Positions 1 to 9,521 of a stretch of DNA of 60,799 bases are shown one piece after another. A model generated the notes under the pieces. That model did not search any database. It had not been told where the DNA came from and was given only the letters and a program-made list of their open reading frames with translations. This DNA is from a virus: positions 1 through 60,799 of the IMG/VR virus record IMGVR_UViG_3300031851_006073; one strand, given 5' to 3'. The translations under genes and the position numbers were made by a program. Each line of letters opens with the position of its first letter. Within the stretch, counting starts at the first letter, position 1.

Positions 1-3000
1 TGTTACCAGCGGTGGGAAAATTAGTGTTGTAACTATTAATGACACCATCTGAATAGATATCCAATGATCTATTACCAGTATTGGACGGCTGTAAAGAAAC
101 TTTAGATCTTGTATTAGCCGCTTGACCACTAGTAAGGCTGCCGGCGACTTCAAGCTTTAGATCAGGATCTATAGTACCAATACCTACGTTGCCGCTGGAG
201 ACGATGCGCATCTTCTCATCCCCTCTGATGTTTAGGCGGATGTCTGAACCTAATCCTCCTGAACTGTCTTCATCTGCACCTATATACAGGCCATCACCAT
301 TAGGGCGAATCATGTGATAATAACTCTGTGAATCAACCGCTAACCGCAAGCCATCTAATCCTGTTGTGGAAAGATGAAGCTTAGAATCAGGATCCGTAAT
401 ACCAATACCGACGTTGCCGTCGGAGTCGCATGTGAGGGGAATATTTTTCAGAGAGCTGTCGTCATTAAGGTTGATTAATTGAAATTTCCCATCCCTAGCT
501 CTAAGAGCCTTGTATTTCTCATCAGCTGGAGCGTCTGCCTCCACCATAATTAAAGTTGCCTGAGTAGAACTACCAATAGCTAAGGAAGCTGCGCCATCAT
601 CATTATCAATATGAACTATTTTTCCTCCAAAATCAATAATTGGATCTAGGCTAGATCCGCCAGCATTAGAACCAGGACTTGCAGTACCAATACCGACATT
701 CCCGTCGGTATCTACAGTAATACCCTTTGGGCCTGAAACATTATTCCCAGATCCATATGCCCCTACTCCTAAATGGAATCCATTGCTATCTGCGCCCATC
801 CATGCAGAGCCTGAATTGCTTACGCTTCTACCCATTTGTAGTTGAACTCCAACATCTTTTTTAACTATGTCTAACGGAAAATCAGGAGTCGCAGTACCAA
901 TACCTACGTTGCCGTTTCCAGCAATAACCATAACTTCTTCAACATTTGAATTTGAAGCGAGATCATTATTGGCAGTTAAGAACGCTAACCCAACATCCTC
1001 TCCATCGCCAGAGAATTGTTTAGCTGCAATCGCCGCTTTTCTTCTTTGTGAAGAGCCATCTAAACGTGTAAAGCTTATAGCCCCACCATAAGCGCCATCG
1101 CTTGATGAATCGCTTGACTCAATAAAAATAGCTCCAGAATTATTTGTTTTACTGAAACTATCATTTTGCACAATATGTAAGCTTCCAACAGGACTCGTGG
1201 TACCAATACCTACGTTGCCGTCTCGATCAATACGCATAGCTTCATCAAGCGTTTCATCTTGTTGAGATACTTCAAAAACTAGCTCTGTACTTGTAGCGTT
1301 TTCTGTACCACCCTCTTTAACCGCTGCTATTCTTGCGCCTATTGCAGATGTTTCATAGTTGCCTACAGGAACTTTAAATAATATACCAAGCCCGTCTCCA
1401 GCTTGTAAGTCTTGCCCGCTTTTTTCTACCGCTTCTAAGGTCAATAAATTATCAATTGAATTCGTATCAGAATGAGTAGCTGTTATATGTAATTTGCTAG
1501 ATGGACTCGTAGTACCAATACCTACGTTGCCGTTGGAGTGCTTAATTGTTAATCTATTTGCGACAAAAGAATCTTCATCTGTCACTGTATCAATCTGGAA
1601 AAGAGAACCATTATTCCTTATTAGAGTGTTTAAATCTGTTTGATCATTTTCACTCAAAAATACTCTTGGTTGTGTACCCTCAAGCTTCATCGACGGAGTT
1701 CCACCAGCAATATGTAATTTAACATCAGGATTATCCGTGCCAATTCCTACATTGCCACCTTCAAATGCAAAACCCTTGTTCGACTGATATGTCAAACTAA
1801 CAGGTGACGCCGCACCAGCATCTCCAGTACCCCAAAGTATACCGGCATATGCACCACCAGCTCCAGGATATTCAGCGGTCAATTGATTGTGCCCTGTATT
1901 CGCCGCGATAACCAAATTGTGGTCTTCGATCTCCACAGTTTCTGTGTTGACAATAGTTTGCGTGCCATTGACAGTGAGATTTCCGCCAATAGTTAGATTG
2001 TCTACAGAAACATCGTCACCATCATAATAAATTGAGTTGCCGCCAGCACCAGTTTGCCAATAAACCTCTTTACCTCCAAAAGTGGTATGAATTTTATAAT
2101 TGTTAGCGGTAGGAATTGGATCGGAAAATACTGCATAATATCCGGTTGTAGAAACTCCAGATATAGCATAAGGAATAATATCCCCCTCAATAATCTCTAC
2201 GTCTGTAGAAATTGAAGGAACTGATTGGTAACCACCTTCAGGAGCATCAATAAATGAAATTGCTTGAATTGCAGATCCTTGATTCAACCAAGTATCAAAT
2301 GCACTTGGCACCTCACTTGATGAAGTAGCTCCACCACCACCAGGAGCGCTACCAGCAATCCATTTTGTTCCGTCCCATTTGATTACTTCATTAAAATCTG
2401 GACTTTGTCCACCAACTGCACCCAATGTAGAAACATTAAATTTATTGGCGACATTGATTCCTCCGTTTTCATTGTAAATTGTTCCATTTACATGTAAGCT
2501 ATAAGCGGGATCATTTGTGCCAATACCTACATTTCCGCTATTATAATAAATTTCTCCAGCGGTTAACGCATCCTCCCATTTTCCGGTTAACGCGGAACCT
2601 CCTTGTTCAGTCCCACCAAAAACAGTATGTATCTTGTAATTATTGTTTGGGATTTTTTTTGAAAAGATAAGATTGTATCCTGTTGTGGATACGCCAGAAA
2701 TAACATACGGAATGATTGATCCTTCGCCATCAATTTCCAATTCTGTAGCGATACGCGGTGCAGTATTATATGCATCAAGAAATGCAATTGATTGAATTGA
2801 TTGTCCGCTAATCAAGCTATTAATTAAAGAACTTGAAACTCCGCCACCACCAGCGCCATCACCAGCGCCACCACCACCAGGATTTTCACCAGCAACCCAT
2901 TTTGCGCCATCCCACTTTATGATATCATCAACCGAAGCAGGAGCAATTCCTCCAACAGCACCATTACTACCAAAATCAAATTCATCACGAATAGTAAAAC

Positions 3001-4012
3001 TGCCCTCAACATTTAACGAACCATTTACATCAAGCGCTGTGGCTGGATCTGTAGTTCCAATCCCCACATTTCCTTCCATATAATAAATTTCTCCAGCTTC
3101 TGAACTATCTTCCCATTTTCCCAAATCAGAAGAGGTTCCAGTTAATACAGGATTACCAGAAACGTAAAGACCTTTAGTAAAATTACCTTCTCCCAAAACA
3201 TCTAAGTCGAAAGAAGGATTGTTTGTGCCTATACCAACATAACCGTAATTATAAGATATTTCCTCATAGTTATAGACGTTAATCTCACCCTGCATAGAGC
3301 TAGGGTGACTTTCGCAATAATAAGTGTAAAGCCCCGTAGAAGTAGGAATAAAATTTGTTTCGCCGTTGGATTCATTAGCTACATCATTACCCTCAGAGTC
3401 TTTGATTGCTAAAGTGTGACCCCCTCCAATATTATCAAAAATTACAGCTTCTCCCAAAAAAACTTTCAAGGTGGGGTCTGCCCCGATAAAATCTTCAGAA
3501 AATACATAATTGTTGCCGTCTCCAGATATACTGACATTATAAATATTATTGACAGACTTAGGGCTTGATACCCAAATACTTCGGGAAATTTGAGATCTAA
3601 GAGCTACAGGCTCCCCATTAATAAAAACACCGCTTCCGAAAAGCCCGCTTCCATCTGCGCTAAGGTTGGTATTAAAATTCCAAGCATTATTAGAAGTTCG
3701 CCAATTAATTGTTTTATCGGTTAAACCTTTTAAAGAGATTCCTCCGCCGTCAACATCTTGATCAGAAACAGCTCCAACACCAAGTTCTATATTTTTATCA
3801 TCAATTTCAATAGTCGTTTGATTAAGTGTCCTGAAGTCTCCTTTGACGGTTAAGTTTCCATCTATTTGAGTATCTCCAGTCACATGAAAGTAAGATTGAG
3901 GAGTCGAAGTTCCGAACCCTATATTGCCTCCGCTAACACTAAGCAAAACTCCCGTTTCCTCGACAAATGAATTTTGCCCGCTTTTAATTAAATATAATTG
4001 ATTGATTGCCAT
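1..4012 (-). CDS. Long tail fibre protein with repeated GNVGIG modules (C-terminus beyond window)
   Basis: The reading frame is open from the ATG at 4012 to the left edge, giving at least 1337 residues; the C-terminus is missing. I checked that the repeat units at 3073, 2536, 1531 and 418 are all in the same frame. About eleven units of the form GNVGIGTxxP occur, a pattern seen in long trimeric fibres of marine phages, alternating with short phrases such as LTVNG and IKWDGxKW. Residues about 180-245 form a cupredoxin-like domain with H199, C233, H236 and M240. Two copies of another module end in GVSTTGY, at about 2640-2790 and 2075-2270, and a third copy is in the next gene upstream. The likely role is host receptor binding. 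The N-terminus should attach to the tail; a C-terminal chaperone domain may lie outside the window. A GTGTA motif lies about 30 bases before the start. Confidence 0.85.
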   Translation of the reverse strand, partial: MAINQLYLIKSGQNSFVEETGVLLSVSGGNIGFGTSTPQSYFHVTGDTQIDGNLTVKGDFRTLNQTTIEIDDKNIELGVGAVSDQDVDGGGISLKGLTDKTINWRTSNNAWNFNTNLSADGSGLFGSGVFINGEPVALRSQISRSIWVSSPKSVNNIYNVSISGDGNNYVFSEDFIGADPTLKVFLGEAVIFDNIGGGHTLAIKDSEGNDVANESNGETNFIPTSTGLYTYYCESHPSSMQGEINVYNYEEISYNYGYVGIGTNNPSFDLDVLGEGNFTKGLYVSGNPVLTGTSSDLGKWEDSSEAGEIYYMEGNVGIGTTDPATALDVNGSLNVEGSFTIRDEFDFGSNGAVGGIAPASVDDIIKWDGAKWVAGENPGGGGAGDGAGGGGVSSSLINSLISGQSIQSIAFLDAYNTAPRIATELEIDGEGSIIPYVISGVSTTGYNLIFSKKIPNNNYKIHTVFGGTEQGGSALTGKWEDALTAGEIYYNSGNVGIGTNDPAYSLHVNGTIYNENGGINVANKFNVSTLGAVGGQSPDFNEVIKWDGTKWIAGSAPGGGGATSSSEVPSAFDTWLNQGSAIQAISFIDAPEGGYQSVPSISTDVEIIEGDIIPYAISGVSTTGYYAVFSDPIPTANNYKIHTTFGGKEVYWQTGAGGNSIYYDGDDVSVDNLTIGGNLTVNGTQTIVNTETVEIEDHNLVIAANTGHNQLTAEYPGAGGAYAGILWGTGDAGAASPVSLTYQSNKGFAFEGGNVGIGTDNPDVKLHIAGGTPSMKLEGTQPRVFLSENDQTDLNTLIRNNGSLFQIDTVTDEDSFVANRLTIKHSNGNVGIGTTSPSSKLHITATHSDTNSIDNLLTLEAVEKSGQDLQAGDGLGILFKVPVGNYETSAIGARIAAVKEGGTENATSTELVFEVSQQDETLDEAMRIDRDGNVGIGTTSPVGSLHIVQNDSFSKTNNSGAIFIESSDSSSDGAYGGAISFTRLDGSSQRRKAAIAAKQFSGDGEDVGLAFLTANNDLASNSNVEEVMVIAGNGNVGIGTATPDFPLDIVKKDVGVQLQMGRSVSNSGSAWMGADSNGFHLGVGAYGSGNNVSGPKGITVDTDGNVGIGTASPGSNAGGSSLDPIIDFGGKIVHIDNDDGAASLAIGSSTQATLIMVEADAPADEKYKALRARDGKFQLINLNDDSSLKNIPLTCDSDGNVGIGITDPDSKLHLSTTGLDGLRLAVDSQSYYHMIRPNGDGLYIGADEDSSGGLGSDIRLNIRGDEKMRIVSSGNVGIGTIDPDLKLEVAGSLTSGQAANTRSKVSLQPSNTGNRSLDIYSDGVINSYNTNFPTAGN

Positions 4013-4036
4013 TTTACCTAAAGTTTAACTTTGTTA

Positions 4037-4046
4037 GTTTATACAC
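4037..4046 (-). promoter_or_regulatory. GTGTA-type promoter candidate for long fibre
   Basis: The minus strand reads GTGTATAAAC, 30 bases before the fibre ATG at 4012. The spacing is longer than for most members of this motif set, so a short leader is implied. Confidence 0.35.
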
Positions 4047-4052
4047 CGTCAT

Positions 4053-4532
4053 TTAGTCTTTATGAATAGAAATATCTAAATGATTTCCTGTTTCTGATAT
4101 TCGATCTGAAAATGCTATATAAAACCCAGTTGTAGTTACATTGTACGTTGAATATGCATAAAAGTATTCTGAATCTTCTCCAACCCGCATAGAAGCTAAT
4201 ACTTGAGGCGGTGTAGAATAATTATTACTATTCCCGATGGATTGATAAGTGTAAGAGAGAGCGTTCATTCCGCTAGGTATGCTAAGTGATGTAGAAAAAG
4301 GTCTTTCGCTATTGACTACGTCACCTATAGTCTCTCCCAAGCTTCTAATTTTTACCCAATCTGTAGAATTATTTTCACCTGTTTTTTCGTAAATAAAACT
4401 CGTATCAGAATCTATATACTGAGAACCAACTACTCCCGCAGCTTTTGCGCTGCCAGAAGGATGGCCAAAGTCAGTAATTAAAGGCTTCCGTATACCTAAA
4501 TTGGCATTAACAAAAGTTTCGAACGCTCCCAT
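4053..4532 (-). CDS. Small fibre-associated virion protein
   Basis: This 159-residue protein is not a family I can name. Its last 65 residues (TPPQVLASMRV to the end, with VTTTGFYIAFSD) match the two GVSTTGY modules inside the long fibre just downstream, so it is probably a fibre adaptor or a short fibre sharing that fold. The N-terminus (ETFVNANLGIRKPLITDFGHP) looks like the start of a trimeric fibre. It begins two bases after the portal stop codon, which suggests coupled translation in a portal-adaptor-fibre unit. The assignment to the virion is inferred from the shared module and the neighbours. Confidence 0.6.
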   Translation of the reverse strand: MGAFETFVNANLGIRKPLITDFGHPSGSAKAAGVVGSQYIDSDTSFIYEKTGENNSTDWVKIRSLGETIGDVVNSERPFSTSLSIPSGMNALSYTYQSIGNSNNYSTPPQVLASMRVGEDSEYFYAYSTYNVTTTGFYIAFSDRISETGNHLDISIHKD

Positions 4533-4534
4533 TC

Positions 4535-6523
4535 TTAGCTCCCCTTATTACTATGAAATAAAATAGCTGAAGAATATAAATCTAAATTATGCTCGACAGA
4601 CAATTCTTGTATTTTATTAAAAACACCCAAAAACTCTATCTTCTCAGGACTAGATATACAATCCTCAAGCTTCTGGCTCCACTCTTTTTGATTAGAAGAT
4701 AAAACTACTGACTCGCAAAGCTCGTCAATCATATCAGATTCGCTTTTCTTAAGCTTGTTTTTCTTAAGTTTCTTTCGCATTTGTTTGTAACCCTCGTTCC
4801 TCAACTCCTCTGTTGCATAAATAATTTCTTGCAAATCTTTTCTAGAAAATAGCTCTCGACTTACGCTTTTATTTTGCTGCGGAACGCCAGAAGTACCAAC
4901 AGGCCTACCGACCTCTTGTTTAGGTTTCGCATCTTCATTTTCTACACCGAATTCAGGAGAAACCATGGGTACTCCACCAACAATAGGATTATACATACCT
5001 TTTTTTCTTTCTTGAATATATTTTTCCTGAGACAAAGACATTTCCTCTGGCCTCGGATAAGTCCCTTTTTCTAAAACATGCATTCCTTGCTCAGGAGTAA
5101 TTATACCAAGCTCCATTAATCGAGTCGCAACTCTTTGAAGCTGAACTTCATCCTTGATATCTGTTTGTTCAAACTTAACAGTAGGGTACTTTCTGAAGCC
5201 TAAATTTTGACAAATCATTTTTACTTGAGGCTGCAAAAAGTCATATATAAACGCATTTCTAGACTCCTCTAGTCTTTCCAGAAATATCTTAGCTTTTACC
5301 TGAGTATTGCTATATCTCTCATCGCCGACAATAACATTCTGTAAACCGTCCTTAATATCGTTATTAATAACTTCATATTTTGCAGGTCCCACAACCTTAC
5401 CAATATCAGGTATAACAAATTGAGCTTTGGTTGTATAATCGCTAACGAGAACCCGCCCAACGCTTTCGTTTTTAAACAAATTTTGCATAGCCTCCATATT
5501 GCGAGGATTAATACCTCCCTTATCTGGTTCGGCTCCCATGGTTATCAAAAGAATTACATTTTCAATCGTTCTGCATATAGCTTGATCAATCTGTTTTAAT
5601 TCTAGCTTGAAATTTATATCATCCAAAACTGGATAACCAAAAGGAACAGCGAAAGGCTCATAATCTTGTTTTTTATAAAATGAGTATACTAAATGCCCAG
5701 GATCTAATTTTATCCTTATTCCATCTGAATTATATTTACCATTTTTAATTTTCTCCTTAGTATCAGCGTCTAGAGCTTCATACACTTGTTGATCATATTC
5801 AGTCTTTGGATTTTTTAGTCTCTCAATATCATATTCAGACAATATTTTTTCATATAGCCCCGTTTCAAAAGAAGATCCTTTCGTCGCGACAATATCGTAA
5901 GGGTTTAATAAAATATATTTAACAGGTAATTTGCCAGGTTTTAGAGCTAATGAAGACCCATAAATTTTTGTCAGCTTATCGAAATCAGACTTAGAAAAAC
6001 TTCCATCTACTCGATATAAAAATATATTCCCACTCCTGTAATATTCTCTAAAATACTGATCTTTTAAATTCCACAAGTTAATTCTCTCAAACCATTTATA
6101 TACAAAATCTCGAGAGTTTTGAGTTCCGCCCTCTAAGTAAATGTTTGAATTTGCAAACTCTGACATAACATCAATTGCATTCCTGAACACAGCGATGTTT
6201 GCATAAGCTTTCTGACATAACTCTATAGTATCTCTTACATTAACTCCATCACTACCATAAACATATGGAAGCATCCCTCCTGATATATTTGAAAACCTAA
6301 ACTTTTTATCCGACTTATGAACTTTATTTCTTCTTGAAGCAAATTCGCCAGAAGGAGACTGGGTTCTGCTATAATCAGCAAAAGACTCCATATAATAAGG
6401 TTCTCCCGCTGAAGACGGAGAAACTGCATCTTTTTGCAAAAAGTCACTCAAATTACCCGAAGAAGCTTTGTCGAATTTTTTCCAATAATCAGAACGTTTT
6501 ACGTATTTTCTTTTGCTCATCAT
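4535..6523 (-). CDS. Portal protein
   Basis: The 662-residue product has the look of a tailed-phage portal. A charged N-terminus is followed by a region with YRSGNIFLYRVDG (about 165-175), then PVKYILLNPYDI, PFGYPVLDDINFKLELKQID and a long helical part with EESRNAFIYDFLQPQVKMI, as in the stem and wing of portal proteins. The C-terminal 150 residues are charged and helical and may form a crown. The portal makes the dodecameric ring through which DNA enters and leaves the head. It is the first gene of the minus-strand group running into the fibre. The start is ATGATG; a GTGTA motif sits 6 bases before the first and 9 bases before the second ATG, so the second (6520) may be the real start. Confidence 0.8.
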   Translation of the reverse strand: MMSKRKYVKRSDYWKKFDKASSGNLSDFLQKDAVSPSSAGEPYYMESFADYSRTQSPSGEFASRRNKVHKSDKKFRFSNISGGMLPYVYGSDGVNVRDTIELCQKAYANIAVFRNAIDVMSEFANSNIYLEGGTQNSRDFVYKWFERINLWNLKDQYFREYYRSGNIFLYRVDGSFSKSDFDKLTKIYGSSLALKPGKLPVKYILLNPYDIVATKGSSFETGLYEKILSEYDIERLKNPKTEYDQQVYEALDADTKEKIKNGKYNSDGIRIKLDPGHLVYSFYKKQDYEPFAVPFGYPVLDDINFKLELKQIDQAICRTIENVILLITMGAEPDKGGINPRNMEAMQNLFKNESVGRVLVSDYTTKAQFVIPDIGKVVGPAKYEVINNDIKDGLQNVIVGDERYSNTQVKAKIFLERLEESRNAFIYDFLQPQVKMICQNLGFRKYPTVKFEQTDIKDEVQLQRVATRLMELGIITPEQGMHVLEKGTYPRPEEMSLSQEKYIQERKKGMYNPIVGGVPMVSPEFGVENEDAKPKQEVGRPVGTSGVPQQNKSVSRELFSRKDLQEIIYATEELRNEGYKQMRKKLKKNKLKKSESDMIDELCESVVLSSNQKEWSQKLEDCISSPEKIEFLGVFNKIQELSVEHNLDLYSSAILFHSNKGS

Positions 6524-6534
6524 TTATGGTACAC
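6524..6534 (-). promoter_or_regulatory. GTGTA-type promoter candidate for portal
   Basis: The minus strand reads GTGTACCATAA directly before ATGATG. No TTGACA-like box lies 17 bases upstream. It belongs to a motif set shared by many genes in the window. Confidence 0.5.
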
Positions 6535-6599
6535 AAAAGTTAAAGTAAAGTCTACTAAAAGCCTAAAGTTAACTTTTAACTTTCAATAAAATAGGAACT

Positions 6600-6609
6600 G
6601 TGTATATAT
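6600..6609 (+). promoter_or_regulatory. GTGTA-type promoter candidate
   Basis: GTGTATATAT lies 9 bases before the last A-preceding position of the ATG at 6614, on the strand opposite to portal. With the portal site it makes a divergent pair. Confidence 0.45.
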
Positions 6610-6613
6610 CAAT

Positions 6614-6790
6614 ATGTCTAAAGAGAAAAAGAAAATCTGCATCGTTTCTTCCGAAAATGGAGAAATGTCCGGGGAGGTCTTGAACCAATACGAAGAAATA
6701 GGAGGGCCAGAGGACGGCGCTATATTCGCAATTATAAGTTTGGAAAACGGGCAAACCCTTACTGTAAAAATACAAGAGCGCATAGACTAA
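6614..6790 (+). CDS. Small hypothetical protein (58 aa)
   Basis: This short gene encodes 58 residues beginning MSKEKKKICIVSSENGEM and ending TVKIQERID. I do not recognise the family. The sequence looks like a small beta-rich domain (ICIVSSENG, AIFAIISLENGQTLTVKIQE). It is supported by a GTGTA motif at 6600, balanced codon use, and a stop just before the next gene at 6814. It starts a plus-strand group that diverges from portal. Confidence 0.6.
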   Translation: MSKEKKKICIVSSENGEMSGEVLNQYEEIGGPEDGAIFAIISLENGQTLTVKIQERID

Positions 6791-6795
6791 TAACA

Positions 6796-6805
6796 GTGTA
6801 ACATA
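6796..6805 (+). promoter_or_regulatory. GTGTA-type promoter candidate
   Basis: GTGTAACATA lies 8 bases (13 from the GTGTA core) before the ATG at 6814. The same ten bases occur before the holin-like gene at 49334. Confidence 0.5.
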
Positions 6806-6813
6806 AAGAACGC

Positions 6814-7038
6814 ATGAACGACCACTTAAATAATAAAAACTTTAGATACTCCAATGATAACAGAGAATTGGACTTCGCAGACCATGATTATCCATCCCAG
6901 CAATCAATAGATTCATTCTCCCAAAAAGGAGAAATGCAATTTTACTCAAATGACAATGGAGGGTATTACCCAAATTCAAATAGAGTAAATACCAATTATA
7001 TTGATCCCAAATCAAACACCAACTTTATAAAATTATGA
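6814..7038 (+). CDS. Small polar hypothetical protein (74 aa)
   Basis: The 74-residue product is rich in Asn, Ser, Asp and Tyr (NDNGGYYPNSNRVNTNYIDP) and has no membrane segment or clear fold, so it is probably disordered. It ends in TTATGA, where the ATGA overlaps the start of the next gene, so the two are likely translated together. I cannot give it a function; the link to the coiled-coil membrane protein downstream suggests a shared job. Confidence 0.6.
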   Translation: MNDHLNNKNFRYSNDNRELDFADHDYPSQQSIDSFSQKGEMQFYSNDNGGYYPNSNRVNTNYIDPKSNTNFIKL

Positions 7039-9158
7039 TTTTCGCAATAACAACTTTAATTTCAGCTTTAAGCATATCTTTAATCGCAGCCTACTTCAGT
7101 ATAATTGGGCTTGCGACTATTTTTCCAGGATCCATAGAGGCTGTAATAGCTATGGGGGCAGCCCTAGAGATTGGAAAAATCGTCGCCGCAATCTGGCTTC
7201 ATAAAAACTGGAAATCCGCTCCTACCTCACTAAAGATATATTTATTTTCTGCGATTCTAGTCTTAATGGGCATCACAAGCATGGGGATATTTGGCTTCTT
7301 ATCTAAGTCACATATAGAGCACGAACAAAATAGCGTGAAAGCTAAAGCTCTCTCAGAACAAGTTGAAACAAAAATCAATAGAGAGCAAGAGTACATTCAG
7401 AGACAAAAAGAGCTTATCACTCGAAGCGAACAAAAGAATCAAAACCTATCAAACAAAAGCTCGGAAAATATAGATTTAGAACAGAAAAAAATTGAACAAC
7501 TAACTAAGCAACTCGAAAAAGACATAGAGCTTGATAATAAAATGCTCCTCCCAATTCAATCTAGAATAGATAAATTAAACGAAGAGCTAAACATGGTTAA
7601 AAACAAATCCGGTGGACTTTTCTCGAATAAGAAAAAGGAAATTGAGCAAATGGCCGCAGATCAATCGGAAGAGAGATTAGAGCTAAGCAAAAAGAAGACC
7701 GAAATACAAACTCGCATATCTAAGTTTAGAAACGAAACATCCACATTAATTTCTGAAATCAGAAAAAGAATACAAGATTATCAATCTATTGGATTTGAAA
7801 GTCCAGAAGATGTAGATTTAAAAATTGAAAAATTAAACCAAAACATATCTGAAGCCCTAAATAGAATAGATGAACTAGAGAGGCAAAAGTTTGATCTCGA
7901 TGACGGGTCGAGGCAGTTAGAGGCGGAAGTTGGGCCGGTGAAATATGTTGCAGAGTTAATAGCTGATTTCACAGGTATGGAGTTCGATATGGGCAAGGCC
8001 GTAAGGATAGTAATTATCATACTTATTTTTGTTTTTGACCCGCTCGCAGTATTATTAGTTCTAGCCGCACACATTAGCTTAAGTAAAAAATTCCCGAAAG
8101 CAATGGCGGACGATACAATTATTCTTGAAAAAATCGCCGAAGTAGAAGCTCAAAAAAAAGCGATTGAAAGCGAAGAAAATCAAATTTCTGAAAGAAAAAA
8201 AGACTTAGACCAAGAATTAAAAATAATAGAGCTAAAAGAAAACCAAGCAAAAAAATATCAAGAAGAAATATCTCAAAATAAAGAGGTTCTACGCAAACTC
8301 AAAATAGAGTCCCAGAAAGAGCTTCTCAAAAAAGAAGATACATCCCAGATAACAGAAGATCTTGAAGAGCTTATACGGCAAAAAGCCTGCGCAGAAAAAG
8401 AAATTGAAGAAATCAAAACAAAAAAACAAAACCTTCTTAATCGCGCAGACGAAACAATTAAAAGTGCAAAAGAAATAAAAACTGTATTAGGAAATCATAA
8501 AGAAAATAAAGAAAAAATAGAAGAGTTAAAATCAGAAATCTACTTAAATATAGAACAGTTCGAGAAAATAAAATTAAAAGCATCGTTAATGGAGAATGAA
8601 AATAAAGAGCTTTTATCTAAAAATAAAAAATTAACAGAAGATGATTTAAAATTAAAATCCAAAACAGAATCCATTAATATAGAAATAAAAGATTTAAAAT
8701 TAAAGTTAACAGAAACAGACTTCTTAAATAGTAAGCTAAATTCTGAAAACAAAGAACTTAAAAACAGAAAACTTCCTGACCCAAGCGAAAAACTTAAGCA
8801 AAAGTTAAATCAATTGATAGACTCAAAAAATAAATTGCTAGAAGAAAATTTGTTTATTAAAAAAGAAAAAACAAGAATAATAAAAGCGACATCAAAAGAC
8901 GGAATTTCTTTTGAACTCACAGCAAGCTCCTCAATGGGGGGAGACCACCAACTCCTTCAATCAAGAGAGTTTACAAAAAAAGAGGTCTCAACCTATTCAA
9001 ATATTTTCTTTGAGATTGATTTGGAGCATAAAGAAAAAGGGGCGACCCATTTAGAAAAGATTTTTGAGCAAAAAATAAGCAAGCTAATAAACCCAATGAC
9101 GAGCAACAAAAACTTCAATCAATTAAGGCCTAAATACAAGTTTATTCTTGACTCTTGA
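7035..9158 (+). CDS. Membrane-anchored long coiled-coil protein
   Basis: The 707-residue protein starts with three hydrophobic segments (about 3-25, 33-55 and 67-89, including IGLATIFPGSIEAVIAMGAA), then a charged coiled coil of about 220 residues. A fourth hydrophobic segment follows near 323-349 (VRIVIIILIFVFDPLAVLL), then a second coiled coil rich in Lys and Glu to about 600. A compact C-terminal tail has GISFELTASSSMGGDHQLL. Related membrane-plus-coil proteins are common in large phages, where some are virion proteins. It could act at the cell membrane during infection or as a tape-measure-like or injected protein. I favour a membrane role but cannot decide. It overlaps the gene before by four bases. 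Confidence 0.6.
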   Translation: MIFAITTLISALSISLIAAYFSIIGLATIFPGSIEAVIAMGAALEIGKIVAAIWLHKNWKSAPTSLKIYLFSAILVLMGITSMGIFGFLSKSHIEHEQNSVKAKALSEQVETKINREQEYIQRQKELITRSEQKNQNLSNKSSENIDLEQKKIEQLTKQLEKDIELDNKMLLPIQSRIDKLNEELNMVKNKSGGLFSNKKKEIEQMAADQSEERLELSKKKTEIQTRISKFRNETSTLISEIRKRIQDYQSIGFESPEDVDLKIEKLNQNISEALNRIDELERQKFDLDDGSRQLEAEVGPVKYVAELIADFTGMEFDMGKAVRIVIIILIFVFDPLAVLLVLAAHISLSKKFPKAMADDTIILEKIAEVEAQKKAIESEENQISERKKDLDQELKIIELKENQAKKYQEEISQNKEVLRKLKIESQKELLKKEDTSQITEDLEELIRQKACAEKEIEEIKTKKQNLLNRADETIKSAKEIKTVLGNHKENKEKIEELKSEIYLNIEQFEKIKLKASLMENENKELLSKNKKLTEDDLKLKSKTESINIEIKDLKLKLTETDFLNSKLNSENKELKNRKLPDPSEKLKQKLNQLIDSKNKLLEENLFIKKEKTRIIKATSKDGISFELTASSSMGGDHQLLQSREFTKKEVSTYSNIFFEIDLEHKEKGATHLEKIFEQKISKLINPMTSNKNFNQLRPKYKFILDS

Positions 9159-9176
9159 TAAAAAATTCATTACTAT
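9148..9176 (+). promoter_or_regulatory. Sigma70-like promoter of the recombination operon
   Basis: TTGACT at 9148-9153 and TACTAT at 9171-9176 are separated by 17 bases. Six bases then lead straight to a GTG codon at 9183, so the transcript should begin at or next to the start codon. This is the main support for GTG as the start. Confidence 0.7.
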
Positions 9177-9182
9177 GCTTAA

Positions 9183-9521
9183 GTGGCAAAGTTAAATAAA
9201 CGAAATTTAATTAAGAAGTTAGTAATCGAACCAAGCGGCCAAAAGCGCATGTTTTGGGCTAAAGAAATGAAGCTCCTCAATGATTTAATCGAGATTTTTC
9301 CCAAAGAGGTTTTTTGGGAGAGAATGAGCTTTGAAAAAGTCCCATCCCTTGCTGTTTTAAGGTCTGAACACGGACTTGTTAAATTAAAAAAACTATATAT
9401 GGAATTTAATTATATCATTCCGGAAAAAATAGAAATTCCCCTTGGAAATAAAACGGGAAAAGACAAAATTATCTCGAAAAAAACAAAAACAATACGACAA
9501 TTTATAGATGAGCAAAACTAA
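9183..9521 (+). CDS. Hypothetical protein upstream of UvsX (112 aa, GTG start)
   Basis: The product is 112 residues, basic, and predicted mostly helical (MKLLNDLIEIFPKEVFWERM). I do not recognise it. It contains RSEHGLVKLKKLYMEFNY, which could be a small DNA-binding segment. The start is GTG, chosen because a sigma70-like promoter ends six bases before it. Its last 14 bases overlap the start of the UvsX gene, so the two are probably coupled. A role in recombination or replication is inferred only from this position. Confidence 0.6.
   Translation: MAKLNKRNLIKKLVIEPSGQKRMFWAKEMKLLNDLIEIFPKEVFWERMSFEKVPSLAVLRSEHGLVKLKKLYMEFNYIIPEKIEIPLGNKTGKDKIISKKTKTIRQFIDEQN

Noticed and set aside
867-1091. 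Plus-strand open frame of 74 residues
   Set aside because: It is the shadow of the fibre gene; its protein is low complexity and has no start signal.
175-1540. Repeated DNA phrase like ACCAATACCTACGTTGCCG, which could look like a direct-repeat array or CRISPR
   Set aside because: The spacing is irregular and every copy is in frame in the tail fibre gene, encoding GNVGIGT.
2002-2787. Several open frames of 60-70 residues on both strands
   Set aside because: They lie wholly inside the fibre gene in other frames and have no supporting motif.
6569-6783. Minus-strand frames of 66-68 residues
   Set aside because: They overlap the plus-strand gene at 6614, which has a promoter motif and better composition.
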